Below the pieces are notes generated by a model. The model was not told where the DNA came from and did not search any database. It saw only the letters and a program-made list of their open reading frames with translations. From Paracoccus sp. SMMA_5_TC (GTDB lineage Bacteria; Pseudomonadota; Alphaproteobacteria; Rhodobacterales; Rhodobacteraceae), in NCBI RefSeq assembly GCF_009696685.2, contig NZ_CP102355.1:1599501-1663500 (forward strand): a stretch of DNA of 64,000 nucleotides, in the 5' to 3' direction. Each line of letters starts with the position of its first letter. Position 1 is the stretch's first letter. Positions 27,842-39,261 of this stretch are shown one piece after another. Position numbers and translations under genes: made by a program.

Positions 27842-27867
27842 GGGTCCGACCGTTGGTCGGGCCCTTT
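27842..27867 (+). terminator. Terminator of the GcvT-family oxidoreductase gene
   Basis: GGGTCCGACC and GGTCGGGCCC form a 10-bp stem (one G-T pair) with a 3-nt loop, followed by TTTGCC, 23 bp after the stop. Between here and 28070 I see no gene, repeat or clear site; the stretch 27880-27960 is notably AT-rich for this genome. Confidence 0.7.
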
Positions 27868-28070
27868 GCCTTGCCAATATCCCCATCAATCGTGATTTGT
27901 TCGGCAAGTGTTCATTGTCTGTCCAAGGTCGTTCAACATTTGAATTGAATGATCTCAAAAGATGGCACGAATGACCCCGGCGCTTGCGCGGCCGCGCAAC
28001 GGGATCCAAAGGATTGGACTGGGCAACACGGCCCGTTCGGACGGGTGGCGCACTGTCCCGCCGGACGACA

Positions 28071-28565
28071 TCAGCGGCGCAGCGCTTCAAGCCGCTGGTT
28101 GAGTTCGTCGCTGAGCGCCACCCGTTCCTCGGGGGCCAGGAATGCGCCCAGTTCGACCTCGCGCCTGCCGTCGGTCAGAACCAGATAATCCTCGACCGGG
28201 CCGCCCTGACGCAGGCTGACGCGCACCCAATAGGGGTTCGTCTGCCAGCTGCGGTCGGGCTTGCCGGGGTCGCTCCGCCGCAGTGCCAGCCGGTCGCGCG
28301 ACAGGTCCATCACCTCGCGTGGGCAACGATAGCTGCGACGGATGGCCGCCCACAGCGCCCAGACCGCCAGCCCGGCAAAGGGCAGCAACCCCCATAGGGC
28401 CGTGCGTCCGATCACCGCAACCAGCGGCAACGCCAGAAACCCGGCGGTAAGCCCGATTACCCAGACAAACCCCTGTGGCGGCAATGATCGGTGCGGCCAC
28501 AGTTCCAGCCTATAAGACAAGGCCCCGGATTGCTCCGGGGCCTGCATGTGCCATGCATAGGGCAT
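28071..28565 (-). CDS. DUF2244 domain membrane protein
   Basis: The 164-residue protein has two adjacent membrane segments (GFVWVIGLTAGFLALPLVAV near residue 36 and LLPFAGLAVWALWAAI near residue 62). They are followed by a soluble domain with SYRCPREVMDLS and the C-terminal VELGAFLAPEERVALSDEL of DUF2244. The start MPYAW, then ELWPHRSLP near residue 26, agrees with recalled relatives. DUF2244 genes commonly sit beside oxidase genes in this group, here 5 bp after ctaD. A strong hairpin lies inside codons 8-16, so read-through from ctaD may be limited. Function is unknown. Confidence 0.85.
   Translation of the reverse strand: MPYAWHMQAPEQSGALSYRLELWPHRSLPPQGFVWVIGLTAGFLALPLVAVIGRTALWGLLPFAGLAVWALWAAIRRSYRCPREVMDLSRDRLALRRSDPGKPDRSWQTNPYWVRVSLRQGGPVEDYLVLTDGRREVELGAFLAPEERVALSDELNQRLEALRR
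28520..28543 (-). terminator. Hairpin inside the start of the DUF2244 gene, likely ctaD terminator or attenuator
   Basis: On the minus strand AGGCCCCGG and CCGGGGCCT form a perfect 9-bp stem with a 6-nt loop, followed by TGTCTTAT. It begins 28 bp after the ctaD stop but lies within codons of the next gene, so it could both define the ctaD 3' end and reduce DUF2244 expression. Confidence 0.6.
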
Positions 28566-28570
28566 GGGGA

Positions 28571-30324
<1,754 letters not shown>

Positions 30325-30349
30325 CCCCTCGCAATGCGCGGTGCTTAGT

Positions 30350-30390
30350 AAAAAATGCGCCACCGGGGCCTTTGTGGCCGCGGAGGCGCA
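30350..30390 (-). terminator. Rho-independent terminator of cycA
   Basis: On the minus strand TGCGCC and GGCGCA enclose an inner GGCC/GGCC pair, and a run of six T follows (30350-30355). It begins 27 bp after the cycA stop and separates cycA from the ctaD promoter. Confidence 0.75.
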
Positions 30391-30417
30391 GTTGTGTCCT
30401 GCGAACGACAGGTGTCG

Positions 30418-30927
30418 TCAGTTCGAGGCCGGTGCGCCCTCGGCCGCGGCTTCGCCCTCGGCGGCTTCGGCCGGGGCCTCGGCAGCGGTTGCCGCGCCAG
30501 CGCCGGCGTCGGGCGAATGCTGGGCCAGGAAGGCGACGATATCGGCCTGGTTCTTGGCCATCTTGAAGGTCATCTTGGTTTTCAGGGACTTGTCGCCGAC
30601 CTTTTCCTCGACATACTTGTTCGGATCGGTGATGTAATGCTCGAGATCCTCGGGGGTCCAGATTTCGCCCGCCTCACCCAGCTTGATCAGCGCGTTCGAG
30701 AATTTGAAGCCTTCGGCCGTGCCCGCCTTGCGGCCGACGACGCCATAAAGGTTCGGGCCGGTCTTTCCGCCCTTGATGATGTCGGTTCCATCGGGGGCCT
30801 GGACCATGTGGCAGGCCTTGCACTTGGCGAATTCCTTTTCGCCCTTGGCCGGATCGCCAGCGTCCTGCGCGGCCGCGGGCAGGGCGAGGGCAACGGTGGC
30901 CAGAGTGGCGTAGATACTGAGTTTCAT
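30418..30927 (-). CDS. cycA: Cytochrome c550
   Basis: Cytochrome c550 carries electrons from the bc1 complex and periplasmic dehydrogenases to oxidases and denitrification enzymes. The 169 residues start with a signal peptide (MKLSIYATLATVALALPAAA, then Q). The heme motif CKACH is at about residues 36-40, and the axial Met is expected in KTKMTFK near residue 120. The core is very like Paracoccus c550, for example KACHMVQAPDGTDI. The C-terminal 30 residues are an Ala/Glu-rich tail, probably flexible. A strong GGAGG ribosome site precedes the ATG at 30927. It is adjacent to the oxidase gene it serves. Confidence 0.97.
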   Translation of the reverse strand: MKLSIYATLATVALALPAAAQDAGDPAKGEKEFAKCKACHMVQAPDGTDIIKGGKTGPNLYGVVGRKAGTAEGFKFSNALIKLGEAGEIWTPEDLEHYITDPNKYVEEKVGDKSLKTKMTFKMAKNQADIVAFLAQHSPDAGAGAATAAEAPAEAAEGEAAAEGAPASN

Positions 30928-31073
30928 ATCGGCTCCTCCGAAATTGGCTGCTGCCGGGACAATCGGCCCGGGCGATGCGGGCGCAAGGCCTATCACGCTG
31001 GCCGGCATCCGAACACAGCCAAAACGCCGCAGCAAGGAAAAGCTGCATCTAGATTCCGGCAAAAATTCCGTGA

Positions 31074-31730
31074 TCAACCCGCCAGCGGCGGAAAATGGCG
31101 CATGAAGTTGCGCTGCAAGGCCAGATCGAGCTCGGCCATGCCGACAGGCAGGCCCATATCGACCAGGCTGGTCACGCCATGGCCCTGAATGCCGCAGGGA
31201 ACGATGCCGGAATAATGCTCCAGGTCGGGTTCGACATTGATGGAAATGCCGTGAAAGCTGACCCATTTGCGCAGCTTGACGCCGATGGCGGCGATCTTGT
31301 CCTCGCGCATCGAACCGTCGGCCAGCCGGGCCTTGTCGGGGCGGGCGATCCAGACCCCGACGCGCCCCGGGCGGATCTCGCCCCGCAGGTTGAATTCGGC
31401 CAACGCGTCGATGACCCAGTTTTCCAGGCTCTGGACAAAGGCGCGCACGTCGCGCCCGCGCCGGTTCAGGTCCAGCATGGTATAGACCACGCGCTGACCG
31501 GGTCCGTGATAGGTATATTGACCGCCGCGGCCGCTGGCATGGACCGGAAAGCGCGCGGCCAGCAGATCCTGGGGGCGCGCACTGGTCCCGGCGGTGTAAA
31601 GCGGCGGATGTTCGACCAGCCAGACCAGTTCGTCGGCCTCGCCGGCGTGAATGGCGGCGGCCCGCGCCTCCATCAGGGCGACGGCATCGGCATATTCGGT
31701 CAGGCCGGGTGCGGTAATCCATTCGGTCAT
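31074..31730 (-). CDS. lipB: Octanoyltransferase
   Basis: LipB moves octanoyl groups from ACP to lipoyl domains of 2-oxoacid dehydrogenases, from which LipA makes lipoate. The 218 residues carry [20 protein letters not shown] near residue 67, the catalytic Lys in [15 protein letters not shown] near residue 147, and the catalytic Cys in [11 protein letters not shown] near residue 178. It is divergent from metH, with a repeat-containing region between, and lies 146 bp before cycA on the same strand. Confidence 0.95.
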   Translation of the reverse strand: MTEWITAPGLTEYADAVALMEARAAAIHAGEADELVWLVEHPPLYTAGTSARPQDLLAARFPVHASGRGGQYTYHGPGQRVVYTMLDLNRRGRDVRAFVQSLENWVIDALAEFNLRGEIRPGRVGVWIARPDKARLADGSMREDKIAAIGVKLRKWVSFHGISINVEPDLEHYSGIVPCGIQGHGVTSLVDMGLPVGMAELDLALQRNFMRHFPPLAG

Positions 31731-31788
31731 GGCTGGCAGATAGGCCGAAGCCAGCAGCGCCGCAAGAGAAACGGCAGATCATGAATCC

Positions 31789-31815
31789 TGCGCATGATGA
31801 TTGTGCGCATGATGA
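31789..31815 (+). repeat. Tandem TGCGCATGATGA repeats upstream of metH
   Basis: TGCGCATGATGA occurs at 31789-31800 and again at 31804-31815, a 15-bp period. ATCATG at 31778-31783 adds an inverted arm to the CATGAT inside the first copy. The copies lie in the lipB-metH divergent region, 60-86 bp before the proposed metH start. This could be a two-turn regulator site, for instance for a methionine or SAH regulator. That link is inference. Confidence 0.5.
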
Positions 31816-31874
31816 ATTTCACTAAAAGCCGCAGGCGCTGTATACAGATGCCTTCATCAGACCCGGATACCGCC

Positions 31875-34800
31875 ATGACCCTGCCTGTTTCGCCCGTCTT
31901 TGCCGCCCTGCGCGATGCTGCCCGCCAGCGCATCCTGATCCTGGATGGCGCCATGGGCACGCAGATCCAGCAGCTGGGACTGGCCGAGGCCGATTTTCGC
32001 GGCCATGGCACCGGCTGCGGTTGCGGGTGCCACCCGCCTGCCTCGGGCGATCACCCGCAACAGGGCAACAACGACCTGCTGAACCTGACCCAGCCGCAGG
32101 CGATCGAGGATATCCATTACCGCTATGCCATGGCCGGGGCCGATATCGTCGAGACGAACACCTTTTCGTCCACGACCATCGCCCAGGCAGATTATGGCAT
32201 GGAATCAGCGGTCTATGACCTGAACTATCACGGCGCGCGCCTGGCACGCCGCGCGCTGGACCGTGCCACCGCCGAGGATGGGCGTCCGCGCTGGGTGGCG
32301 GGCGCGGTCGGGCCGACGAACCGCACCGCCTCGATCAGTCCGGACGTGAACAATCCGGGCTATCGCGCGGTTACCTTTGACGATTTGCGCGCGGCCTATG
32401 CCCAGCAGATTCGCGGCCTGATCGATGGCGGCGCCGATCTGATCCTGATCGAGACCATTTTCGACACGCTGAATGCCAAGGCCGCGGTCTTCGCCTGCGA
32501 AGAGGTGTTCGCCGACATCGATCTGCGGCTGCCGGTCATGATTTCCGGCACGATCACCGATCTGTCCGGCCGCACCCTGTCTGGGCAGACGCCGACCGCC
32601 TTCTGGTATTCGCTGCGCCACGCCCAGCCGATCACCTTCGGCCTGAACTGTGCCCTGGGGGCCGAGGCGATGCGGCCGCACCTGGCCGAACTCTCGGCGG
32701 TCGTCGACACGCTGATCTGCGCCTATCCCAATGCCGGCCTGCCCAACGAGATGGGCCAATACGACGAATCGCCCGAGGACATGGCCCGGCAGGTGGCCGA
32801 TTTCGCGCGCGAGGGGCTGATCAACGTGGTCGGCGGCTGCTGCGGCTCGACCCCCGAACATATCGCCGCCATTGCCCGGGCCGTCGCCGAATTTCCGCCC
32901 CGCCCGCTCCCGCAGGTCGAACCGCGGCTGCGGCTGTCGGGGCTGGAGCCTTTTACCAAGACCGACGACATTCCCTTCGTCAATGTGGGCGAGCGCACGA
33001 ATGTCACCGGCTCGGCCCGGTTCCGCAAGCTGATCACCAATGGCGACTATGCGACGGCGTTGGACGTGGCCCGCGACCAGGTCGAAAACGGCGCCCAGAT
33101 CATCGATGTGAACATGGACGAGGGGCTGATCGATTCCCGTCAGGCCATGGTCGATTACCTGAACCTGATCGCCGCCGAGCCCGACATCGCCCGCGTGCCG
33201 GTGATGATCGACAGCTCGAAATGGGAGGTGATCGAGGCCGGGTTGAAATGCGTCCAGGGCAAGGCGGTGGTCAATTCGATCAGCCTGAAAGAGGGCGAGG
33301 CCGCTTTCTTGCAGCAGGCCGACCTGTGCCGGCGCTATGGCGCGGCGGTGGTGGTGATGGCCTTTGACGAAACCGGCCAGGCCGATACCGAAAACCGCAA
33401 GGTGGAAATCTGCACCCGCGCCTATGAACTGCTGGTCAACAAGGTCGGCTTTCCGCCCGAGGACATCATATTCGATCCCAATATCTTTGCCGTCGCCACC
33501 GGCATCGAGGAACACGACAACTACGGGCTGGACTTCATCAACGCGACGCGGCGCATCGTCCAGACGCTGCCGCATGTGCATGTCTCGGGCGGGGTGTCGA
33601 ACCTCAGCTTCAGCTTTCGCGGCAATGAACCCGTGCGCGAGGCGATGCACGCGGTATTCCTGTATCACGCCATCCAGGCAGGGATGGACATGGGGATTGT
33701 CAATGCCGGCCAGCTGGCGGTCTATGACCAGATCGATCCGGCACTGCGCGAGGCCTGCGAGGATGTGGTGCTGAACCGCCGCCCTGCGAGCGGGGGAACC
33801 GCGACCGAAAACATGCTGGAAATCGCTGCGCGCTTTCGCGGCGAAGGCGGGGCCAAGGCGCGCGAAAAGGATCTGGCCTGGCGCAGCTGGCCGGTGGACA
33901 AGCGGCTGGAACACGCCCTTGTCAACGGCATCACCGAATATATCGAACAGGATACCGAAGAGGCGCGACTGGCCGCGGAACGTCCCCTGCATGTCATCGA
34001 AGGGCCGCTGATGGCGGGGATGAACGTGGTCGGCGACCTGTTCGGCGCCGGCAAGATGTTCCTGCCGCAGGTGGTGAAATCGGCGCGGGTGATGAAACAG
34101 GCCGTCGCGCATCTGCTGCCCCATATGGAGGCCGAAAAGGCTGGCGGGGCCTCCAGCGCCGGCAAGGTGCTGATGGCAACGGTCAAGGGCGACGTGCATG
34201 ACATCGGCAAGAACATCGTCGGTGTTGTTCTGGCCTGCAACAATTATGAGATCATCGACCTGGGCGTGATGGTGCCTGCGGCCAAGATCCTAGAGGTGGC
34301 GCGGGCGGAAAAGGTCGATATCATCGGCCTGTCGGGCCTGATCACGCCCTCGCTGGACGAAATGGTGCATGTCGCGGCGGAAATGGAGCGCGAGGGCTTC
34401 GACATCCCGCTGCTGATCGGCGGCGCGACCACCAGCCGGGTGCATACTGCCGTCAAGATCCATCCCCGCTATGCGCGTGGCCAGGCGGTCTATGTGACCG
34501 ACGCCAGCCGCGCTGTGGGCGTGGTGGGCAACCTGCTGTCGGGACAAAAGGCGGCCTACCTTGACAGCATCCGCAGCGAATATCTGGATGTGGCCAATCG
34601 CCACGCCCGGTCCGAGGCCGACAAGAAGCGCCTGTCGCTTGCGGCTGCGCGCGACAATGCGCTGCGCATCGACTGGGACGCCTATCAGGCGCGCACACCC
34701 CAGTTCCTGGGTGCCCGTGTAATCGATGATTTCGACCTGGCCGAGATTGCCCGCTATATCGACTGGACCCCATTTTTCCAGACATGGGAGATGAAAGGAG

Positions 34801-35621
34801 TCTATCCCCGCATCCTTGAGGACGAGACCCAGGGCGCGGCCGCGCGGGCGCTGTTTGCCGATGCCCAGGCCATGTTGCGTCGGATCATCGAGGAAGGCTG
34901 GTTCACGCCGCGCGCGGTGATTGGCTTCTGGCCGGCCAACCGGGTCGGCGACGACATCCGGCTGTTCACAGCAGACGATCGCCAGAAGGAACTGGCGGTA
35001 TTGCATACCCTGCGCCAGCAGGTGCCCAAGCGCGACGGTCGCCCGAACGTGGCCCTGGCCGATTTCGTGGCCCCTGTCGGACAACCGGATTATGTCGGAG
35101 GCTTTGTGGTGACGGCCGGTGCCGAAGAGCAGGCGATTGCCGACCGCTTCAAGGCCGCGCATGACGACTTTTCGGCCATTCTGGTGCAGGCACTGGCCGA
35201 TCGATTTGCCGAGGCCCTTGCCGAAATGATGCATGAACGCGTGCGCAAGCAGTATTGGGGCTATGCCACAGAGGATTTTACCCCCGAGGAACTCATCGGC
35301 GAGCCTTATGCCGGGATCCGTCCGGCGCCGGGCTATCCTGCGCAACCCGACCATACCGAAAAGCTGACCCTGTTCCGGTTGCTGGATGCCACTGAGGCCA
35401 CGGGTGTCGAATTGACCGAATCCATGGCGATGTGGCCCGGGGCTTCGGTATCGGGCCTGTATATCGGCCATCCCGACGCCTATTATTTCGGTGTCGCCAA
35501 GGTCGAGCACGATCAGGTTCTGGATTACGCCGCGCGCAAGGGGATCACCCCGGCCGAGGCCGAGCGCTGGCTGGCGCCGATCCTGAACTATACCCCGCAG
35601 GCGGCCGTGGCGGCCGAATGA
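31875..35621 (+). CDS. metH: Cobalamin-dependent methionine synthase
   Basis: MetH methylates homocysteine using 5-methyltetrahydrofolate and cobalamin. The 1248 residues carry four modules: the homocysteine domain with ILDGAMGTQ near residue 21 and the zinc cysteines in GGCCGST near residue 320; the pterin domain ([15 protein letters not shown] near residue 370); the B12 domain with [11 protein letters not shown] near residue 775, where the His binds cobalt; and the C-terminal reactivation domain that binds SAM ([15 protein letters not shown] near residue 1148). ATGs at 31794 and 31848 are alternatives to the chosen start. No cobalamin riboswitch can be seen in the short leader. Confidence 0.97.
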   Translation: MTLPVSPVFAALRDAARQRILILDGAMGTQIQQLGLAEADFRGHGTGCGCGCHPPASGDHPQQGNNDLLNLTQPQAIEDIHYRYAMAGADIVETNTFSSTTIAQADYGMESAVYDLNYHGARLARRALDRATAEDGRPRWVAGAVGPTNRTASISPDVNNPGYRAVTFDDLRAAYAQQIRGLIDGGADLILIETIFDTLNAKAAVFACEEVFADIDLRLPVMISGTITDLSGRTLSGQTPTAFWYSLRHAQPITFGLNCALGAEAMRPHLAELSAVVDTLICAYPNAGLPNEMGQYDESPEDMARQVADFAREGLINVVGGCCGSTPEHIAAIARAVAEFPPRPLPQVEPRLRLSGLEPFTKTDDIPFVNVGERTNVTGSARFRKLITNGDYATALDVARDQVENGAQIIDVNMDEGLIDSRQAMVDYLNLIAAEPDIARVPVMIDSSKWEVIEAGLKCVQGKAVVNSISLKEGEAAFLQQADLCRRYGAAVVVMAFDETGQADTENRKVEICTRAYELLVNKVGFPPEDIIFDPNIFAVATGIEEHDNYGLDFINATRRIVQTLPHVHVSGGVSNLSFSFRGNEPVREAMHAVFLYHAIQAGMDMGIVNAGQLAVYDQIDPALREACEDVVLNRRPASGGTATENMLEIAARFRGEGGAKAREKDLAWRSWPVDKRLEHALVNGITEYIEQDTEEARLAAERPLHVIEGPLMAGMNVVGDLFGAGKMFLPQVVKSARVMKQAVAHLLPHMEAEKAGGASSAGKVLMATVKGDVHDIGKNIVGVVLACNNYEIIDLGVMVPAAKILEVARAEKVDIIGLSGLITPSLDEMVHVAAEMEREGFDIPLLIGGATTSRVHTAVKIHPRYARGQAVYVTDASRAVGVVGNLLSGQKAAYLDSIRSEYLDVANRHARSEADKKRLSLAAARDNALRIDWDAYQARTPQFLGARVIDDFDLAEIARYIDWTPFFQTWEMKGVYPRILEDETQGAAARALFADAQAMLRRIIEEGWFTPRAVIGFWPANRVGDDIRLFTADDRQKELAVLHTLRQQVPKRDGRPNVALADFVAPVGQPDYVGGFVVTAGAEEQAIADRFKAAHDDFSAILVQALADRFAEALAEMMHERVRKQYWGYATEDFTPEELIGEPYAGIRPAPGYPAQPDHTEKLTLFRLLDATEATGVELTESMAMWPGASVSGLYIGHPDAYYFGVAKVEHDQVLDYAARKGITPAEAERWLAPILNYTPQAAVAAE

Positions 35622-35626
35622 TGGCC

Positions 35627-35659
35627 GGGCGGATGAAAATGCCCCTTTTCATCCGTCCC
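35627..35659 (+). terminator. Terminator of metH
   Basis: GGGCGGATGAAAA and TTTTCATCCGTCCC form a long stem with a 6-nt loop, 6 bp after the metH stop. It is A/T-paired at the apex and G/C-paired at the base, and lacks a strong T-run beyond it. Confidence 0.55.
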
Positions 35660-35692
35660 GCAACCGTCTAATAGACCCAAGCCTGCGAAGAT

Positions 35693-35779
35693 GCGGTCGT
35701 GGCGGAATTGGTAGACGCGCAGCGTTGAGGTCGCTGTTCCCTAACCGGAGTGGAAGTTCGAGTCTTCTCGACCGCACCA
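35693..35779 (+). tRNA. tRNA-Leu (anticodon GAG)
   Basis: The 87-nt gene has acceptor GCGGTCG paired with CGACCGC, an anticodon loop TTGAGGT that gives GAG, the long variable arm typical of class II tRNA, and the T-loop TTCGAGT. The CCA end is encoded. Confidence 0.95.
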
Positions 35780-36113
35780 TAAATCATTGAAAGTATTGCG
35801 AATTTCAGGCAGCAGCCTGCGGCGTGGCAATGGCCGGCGCTTGCGCGGGTTGCGGTGCATTTCGCCTTGCTTTCCTTTTTCACGGCCTCGCAGCGCGCCT
35901 GACGATGCGCATTTGCCTGCTGCTTGCCCTGCGCCAGGACGGGAACGGTTTCTGGCCCGATTCGGCCGTATCCAGCGGGGCATGTCTCCAAGGGTGCAGC
36001 GGATCGACTGGCCGGAGTTTTGCGGCCGGTTCGGGCATTTGCTCGACACCAAGGGGCAGCATATGGCCGCAGCCGGTGCCGCACAGCTTTTTCGGGCGGT
36101 TTCCGATCGGCTG
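35780..36113. other. 334-bp gap without a recognisable gene
   Basis: Several open frames cross this stretch on both strands, but none has a good ribosome site, a known fold or a convincing amino acid make-up. They look like GC-rich shadows. The 20 bp after the tRNA (ATAAATCATTGAAAGTATTG) are AT-rich. No repeat, hairpin or attachment-site duplication of the tRNA end was found. Confidence 0.5.
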
Positions 36114-36734
36114 TCAGGCCAGACGGGTGGCCTCGTCGAAAGACAGGCGCGGCAGCCGCGGATGTAGCCCGGTCGGGTCGCCATACCCCAATGTGCAGAT
36201 GAAATTGGCGCGCACCGTCCCGCCCGGGAAAAACCGCGCCTCGACCGCCTTGGCGTCGAATCCTCCCATCGGCCCGGCGTCCAGACCCAGCGCCCGCGCC
36301 GCCAGCATCAGATAGGCGCCCTGCAGGGACGAATTGCGCAGGGCGTGCATTTCGATCGTCCTGTCATTGCCCGAGAACCATGGGCGGGCGTCGGCATGGG
36401 GGAAAAGCATCGGCAGCTTGTCGCAAAACTCCAGGTCCATGCCGATGATCGCGGTGACAGGGGCCGCAAGGATCTTGCGCGCATTGCCGGAGGAAGCCAT
36501 TGCCGCCAGATCTGCCTTGGCCTGGGCGCTGCAACACCACACGATCCGCGCGGGCGATGAATTGGCCGACGTCGGGCCCAGGCGTGCAAGTTCCCAGACG
36601 TCGCGCAAGGTCGCTTCGCTGACCGGCCGGTCGGTGTAGCGGTTGTAGCTGCGGGCGTTGCGAAACAGCAGATCCAGGGCGCGATCATCCAGCCGTTCAG
36701 CATGGTGTCGCGTTTGCGGGGCGGTATCGGTCAT
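36114..36734 (-). CDS. Nitroreductase family protein (RutE/HadB-like malonic semialdehyde reductase)
   Basis: The 206 residues match the NfsB-type nitroreductase fold that binds FMN. FRNARSYNRYTDRPVSE near residue 24, ARLGPTSANSSPARIVWC near residue 50 and LGLDAGPMGGFDAKAVE near residue 150 are typical of the RutE/HadB group, which reduces malonic semialdehyde to 3-hydroxypropionate in pyrimidine breakdown. No other rut genes are near, so the substrate is uncertain. The ATG at 36734 is chosen because the frame extension upstream lacks family similarity. Confidence 0.85.
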   Translation of the reverse strand: MTDTAPQTRHHAERLDDRALDLLFRNARSYNRYTDRPVSEATLRDVWELARLGPTSANSSPARIVWCCSAQAKADLAAMASSGNARKILAAPVTAIIGMDLEFCDKLPMLFPHADARPWFSGNDRTIEMHALRNSSLQGAYLMLAARALGLDAGPMGGFDAKAVEARFFPGGTVRANFICTLGYGDPTGLHPRLPRLSFDEATRLA

Positions 36735-36962
36735 GGGCGGTTCGGTCCAGAGGGCAGCCAGAGGGCAGGATAGGCCCATCATGACGTGATGGTTGCGGTT
36801 TGGCCACGGTTTCCTTTCCGGGGGTGCGTGCGGGCGCTTGCGCCATCCTGCGGATGCAGGGCCAGGCCGACGGGATCATGCCCTGGCCTGCCGCTTCCCG
36901 ATTTCTGTGGCGTTGTCGACGCTTATGCGCCAGTCTCACCGCGACCAACACACGAGGTTTCC

Positions 36963-38249
36963 ATGTCCGACAACTGGGGATTCGACACCAACGCCATTCA
37001 TGCGGGCGCCGCGCCCGATCCGGCCACCGGCGCGCGCCAGGTGCCGATCTATCAGACCACGGCCTATGTCTTTCAGGATGCGGCCCACGCCGCGCGGCTC
37101 TTTGGCCTGCAAGAGGTCGGCTATATCTATTCGCGCCTGACCAATCCGACCGTGGCGGCCCTGCAAACCCGCATCGCCGCGCTGGAGGGCGGGGCAGGTG
37201 CGGTCTGCTGTTCGTCGGGCCATGCGGCGCAGATCATGGCGCTGTTCCCGCTGATGGGGCCGGGGCGCAACATCATCGCCTCGACCCGGCTTTACGGGGG
37301 CACCATCACCCAGTTCAGCCAGACCATCCGCCGCTTTGGCTGGTCGTGCAAGTTCGTCGATTTCGACGATCTGCAGGCGCTGCGCGCGGCGGTGGACGGC
37401 GACACCCGGGCGATCTTTTGCGAATCGATCTCGAACCCCGGCGGCTATGTGACCGACATTCCGGCGGTGGCTGCGGTTGCCGACGAACTTGGCCTGCCGC
37501 TGATCGTCGACAATACCTTGGCCACGCCCTATCTGTGCAAGCCCATCGAACTGGGGGCGACGCTGGTTGTCCACAGCCTGACGAAATACATGACCGGCAA
37601 CGGCACCGTGACCGGCGGCGTGGTGGTGGATTCGGGGCGTTTCGACTGGTCGGCCTCGGACAGGTTTCCCAGCCTGTCCCAGCCCGAGCCGGCCTATCAC
37701 GGGCTGAAGTTCCACCAGACCTTCGGCGCGCTGGCATTCACCTTCCACGGTATCGCCATCGGGCTGCGCGATCTTGGCATGACGATGAACCCGCAGGCTG
37801 CCCATTACACGCTGATGGGGATCGAGACCCTGGGCCTGCGCATGGCGCGGCATGTCGAGAACGCCCGCCAGGTGGCCGAGTGGCTGGAACAGGATCCGCG
37901 CGTGATGTCGGTGACCTATGCGGGGCTGGCCTCCTCGCCCTGGAACGATACCGCGCGGCGCGTCTATCCCAAGGGTTGCGGGGCGCTGTTCACCTTTTCG
38001 ATCAAGGGCGGCTATGACGCGGCGGTGCGGCTGGTCGACAATCTCAAGCTGTTCAGCCATGTCGCCAACCTGGGCGATGCGCGGTCGCTGGTGATCCATT
38101 CGGCATCGACCACCCACAGCCAGCTGACCGACGAACAGAAGATCGCCGCCGGCGCCGGACCGGATGTGGTGCGGCTGTCCATCGGCATCGAAGATCCGGC
38201 CGACATCATTGCCGATCTGGACCAGGCGCTGGCCGCCGCCACCGGCTGA
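36963..38249 (+). CDS. metY: O-acetylhomoserine sulfhydrylase (Cys/Met metabolism PLP enzyme)
   Basis: This PLP enzyme makes homocysteine from O-acetylhomoserine and sulfide, feeding MetH. The 428 residues are MetY length. YIYSRLTNPTVAAL near residue 56 and GAGAVCCSSGHAAQ near residue 78 bind the cofactor phosphate. VDNTLATPYLCKP near residue 182 has the Asp for the PLP nitrogen, and HSLTKYMTGNGT near residue 204 the Schiff-base Lys. The ATG follows ACGAGG. A related O-succinylhomoserine specificity cannot be excluded from sequence alone. Confidence 0.93.
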   Translation: MSDNWGFDTNAIHAGAAPDPATGARQVPIYQTTAYVFQDAAHAARLFGLQEVGYIYSRLTNPTVAALQTRIAALEGGAGAVCCSSGHAAQIMALFPLMGPGRNIIASTRLYGGTITQFSQTIRRFGWSCKFVDFDDLQALRAAVDGDTRAIFCESISNPGGYVTDIPAVAAVADELGLPLIVDNTLATPYLCKPIELGATLVVHSLTKYMTGNGTVTGGVVVDSGRFDWSASDRFPSLSQPEPAYHGLKFHQTFGALAFTFHGIAIGLRDLGMTMNPQAAHYTLMGIETLGLRMARHVENARQVAEWLEQDPRVMSVTYAGLASSPWNDTARRVYPKGCGALFTFSIKGGYDAAVRLVDNLKLFSHVANLGDARSLVIHSASTTHSQLTDEQKIAAGAGPDVVRLSIGIEDPADIIADLDQALAAATG

Positions 38250-38258
38250 CGGCAAAAT

Positions 38259-38286
38259 GCCGGCGCGGCATCATCGCCGCGCCGGC
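38259..38286. terminator. Bidirectional terminator between metY and the SIMPL gene
   Basis: GCCGGCGCGGC and GCCGCGCCGGC form a perfect 11-bp stem with loop ATCATC, 9 bp after the metY stop and 23 bp after the convergent SIMPL gene stop. On the minus strand it is followed by CATTTTGCC, so it probably acts best for the SIMPL gene. Confidence 0.75.
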
Positions 38287-38309
38287 CATTATCTGGGTTC
38301 AGTGTCGGT

Positions 38310-39125
38310 TCAGTTGGCCGGCGGTGCCTCGGGCGCGGGCTCATCCTCGGCCTCGGCAGGGGCGTCGGCCGGCAGCATCGCATAGACGGCGGTGACGCTG
38401 GCGCTGATCGACAGTTCGCCGGCCTCGATCGGTGCGCCGCCCGATGCCTTGGCATCGGCCATCATCGCCATCGGCCGCGGGGGCGGGGCATCCTGACCCT
38501 CGGACAGGGCGATCAGCCGGCCCAGCCGCATGCCGGCGGCTTCGGCCATGATTTCTGCACGGCGGCGGGCATCGACGACGGCGTCGGCGCGGGCCTTATC
38601 CTCGGCCTCGGTCATGTCCTCGCGCGAAAAGCTGATGCCGCTGATTTCATTGGCGCCCGAGGCGACCAGCTTGTCCAGCACCGCGCCCAGCCCGGCGATG
38701 TCGCGCACCTTGACGGCCACCGTGTTCTGCGCCGCATAGCCGGTCAGTTTCGGCGCCTGGTCCTGGGCATATTCGATCACCGGCGACAGGTTCAGCCCCG
38801 AGGTCTGGATGTCGCGCGCCTCGATCCCCTCGGCCTTCAGCGTCTCGATGACCTTGGCCTGCGCGGCCGAATTCTGGCTCATCGCCTCGGCCGCGGTGGC
38901 GGCGCGGGTGCTGACGCCCAGATCGATGCGCGCCATGTCGGGCTGCGCAGTCGATCGGCCCTGGCCGGTCACGGTCAGGCGGGCGGCGGGGGCGTGGTGT
39001 TTCATGGCGGCATGTCCCATCGGGGCCGGAGGCGGCGTCACCGGGCTTGCAGGCTGGGCGATCAGGGGCGAGGCGCCCAGGACGATCACGGTGGCGGCGG
39101 TCAGAAGCGGACGAAATCGGGACAT
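38310..39125 (-). CDS. SIMPL domain (DUF541) periplasmic protein
   Basis: The 271 residues begin with a signal peptide (RPLLTAATVIVLGASPLIAQ, residues 5-24). A His/Met-rich spacer (MGHAAMKHHAP) follows, then a SIMPL domain from LTVTGQGRSTAQPDMARIDL near residue 50 to SISASVTAVYAM near residue 248. DARRRAEIMAEAAGM is the family helix. SIMPL proteins form periplasmic or outer-membrane assemblies, and E. coli YggE relieves oxidative stress, but most members lack a defined role. The His/Met spacer could bind metal, which is inference. The C-terminus is acidic and Pro-rich. Confidence 0.88.
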   Translation of the reverse strand: MSRFRPLLTAATVIVLGASPLIAQPASPVTPPPAPMGHAAMKHHAPAARLTVTGQGRSTAQPDMARIDLGVSTRAATAAEAMSQNSAAQAKVIETLKAEGIEARDIQTSGLNLSPVIEYAQDQAPKLTGYAAQNTVAVKVRDIAGLGAVLDKLVASGANEISGISFSREDMTEAEDKARADAVVDARRRAEIMAEAAGMRLGRLIALSEGQDAPPPRPMAMMADAKASGGAPIEAGELSISASVTAVYAMLPADAPAEAEDEPAPEAPPAN

Positions 39126-39261
39126 GAGGTGTTTTCAACTCCTTGAGGCGCGGCATGGTGCCGTGCCGCTATCGATAGGGTGGATATAACCCGCGAAATC
39201 GCATTTGGCTGCCTCACAATCCGGTGTTTGGCTTTTCACGCTGCGTGATCTGGGTTAGTCG

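Noticed and set aside
31731..31874. Cobalamin or SAM riboswitch before metH
   Set aside because: The leader is too short and has no conserved riboswitch core that I can recognise; only the tandem repeat stands out.
35693..36113. Integration site at tRNA-Leu
   Set aside because: I found no duplicate of the tRNA 3' end, no integrase and no change of gene content nearby.
35787..36167. Possible small protein after tRNA-Leu
   Set aside because: It begins inside the region next to the tRNA, has no ribosome site, and its second half overlaps the nitroreductase gene antisense.
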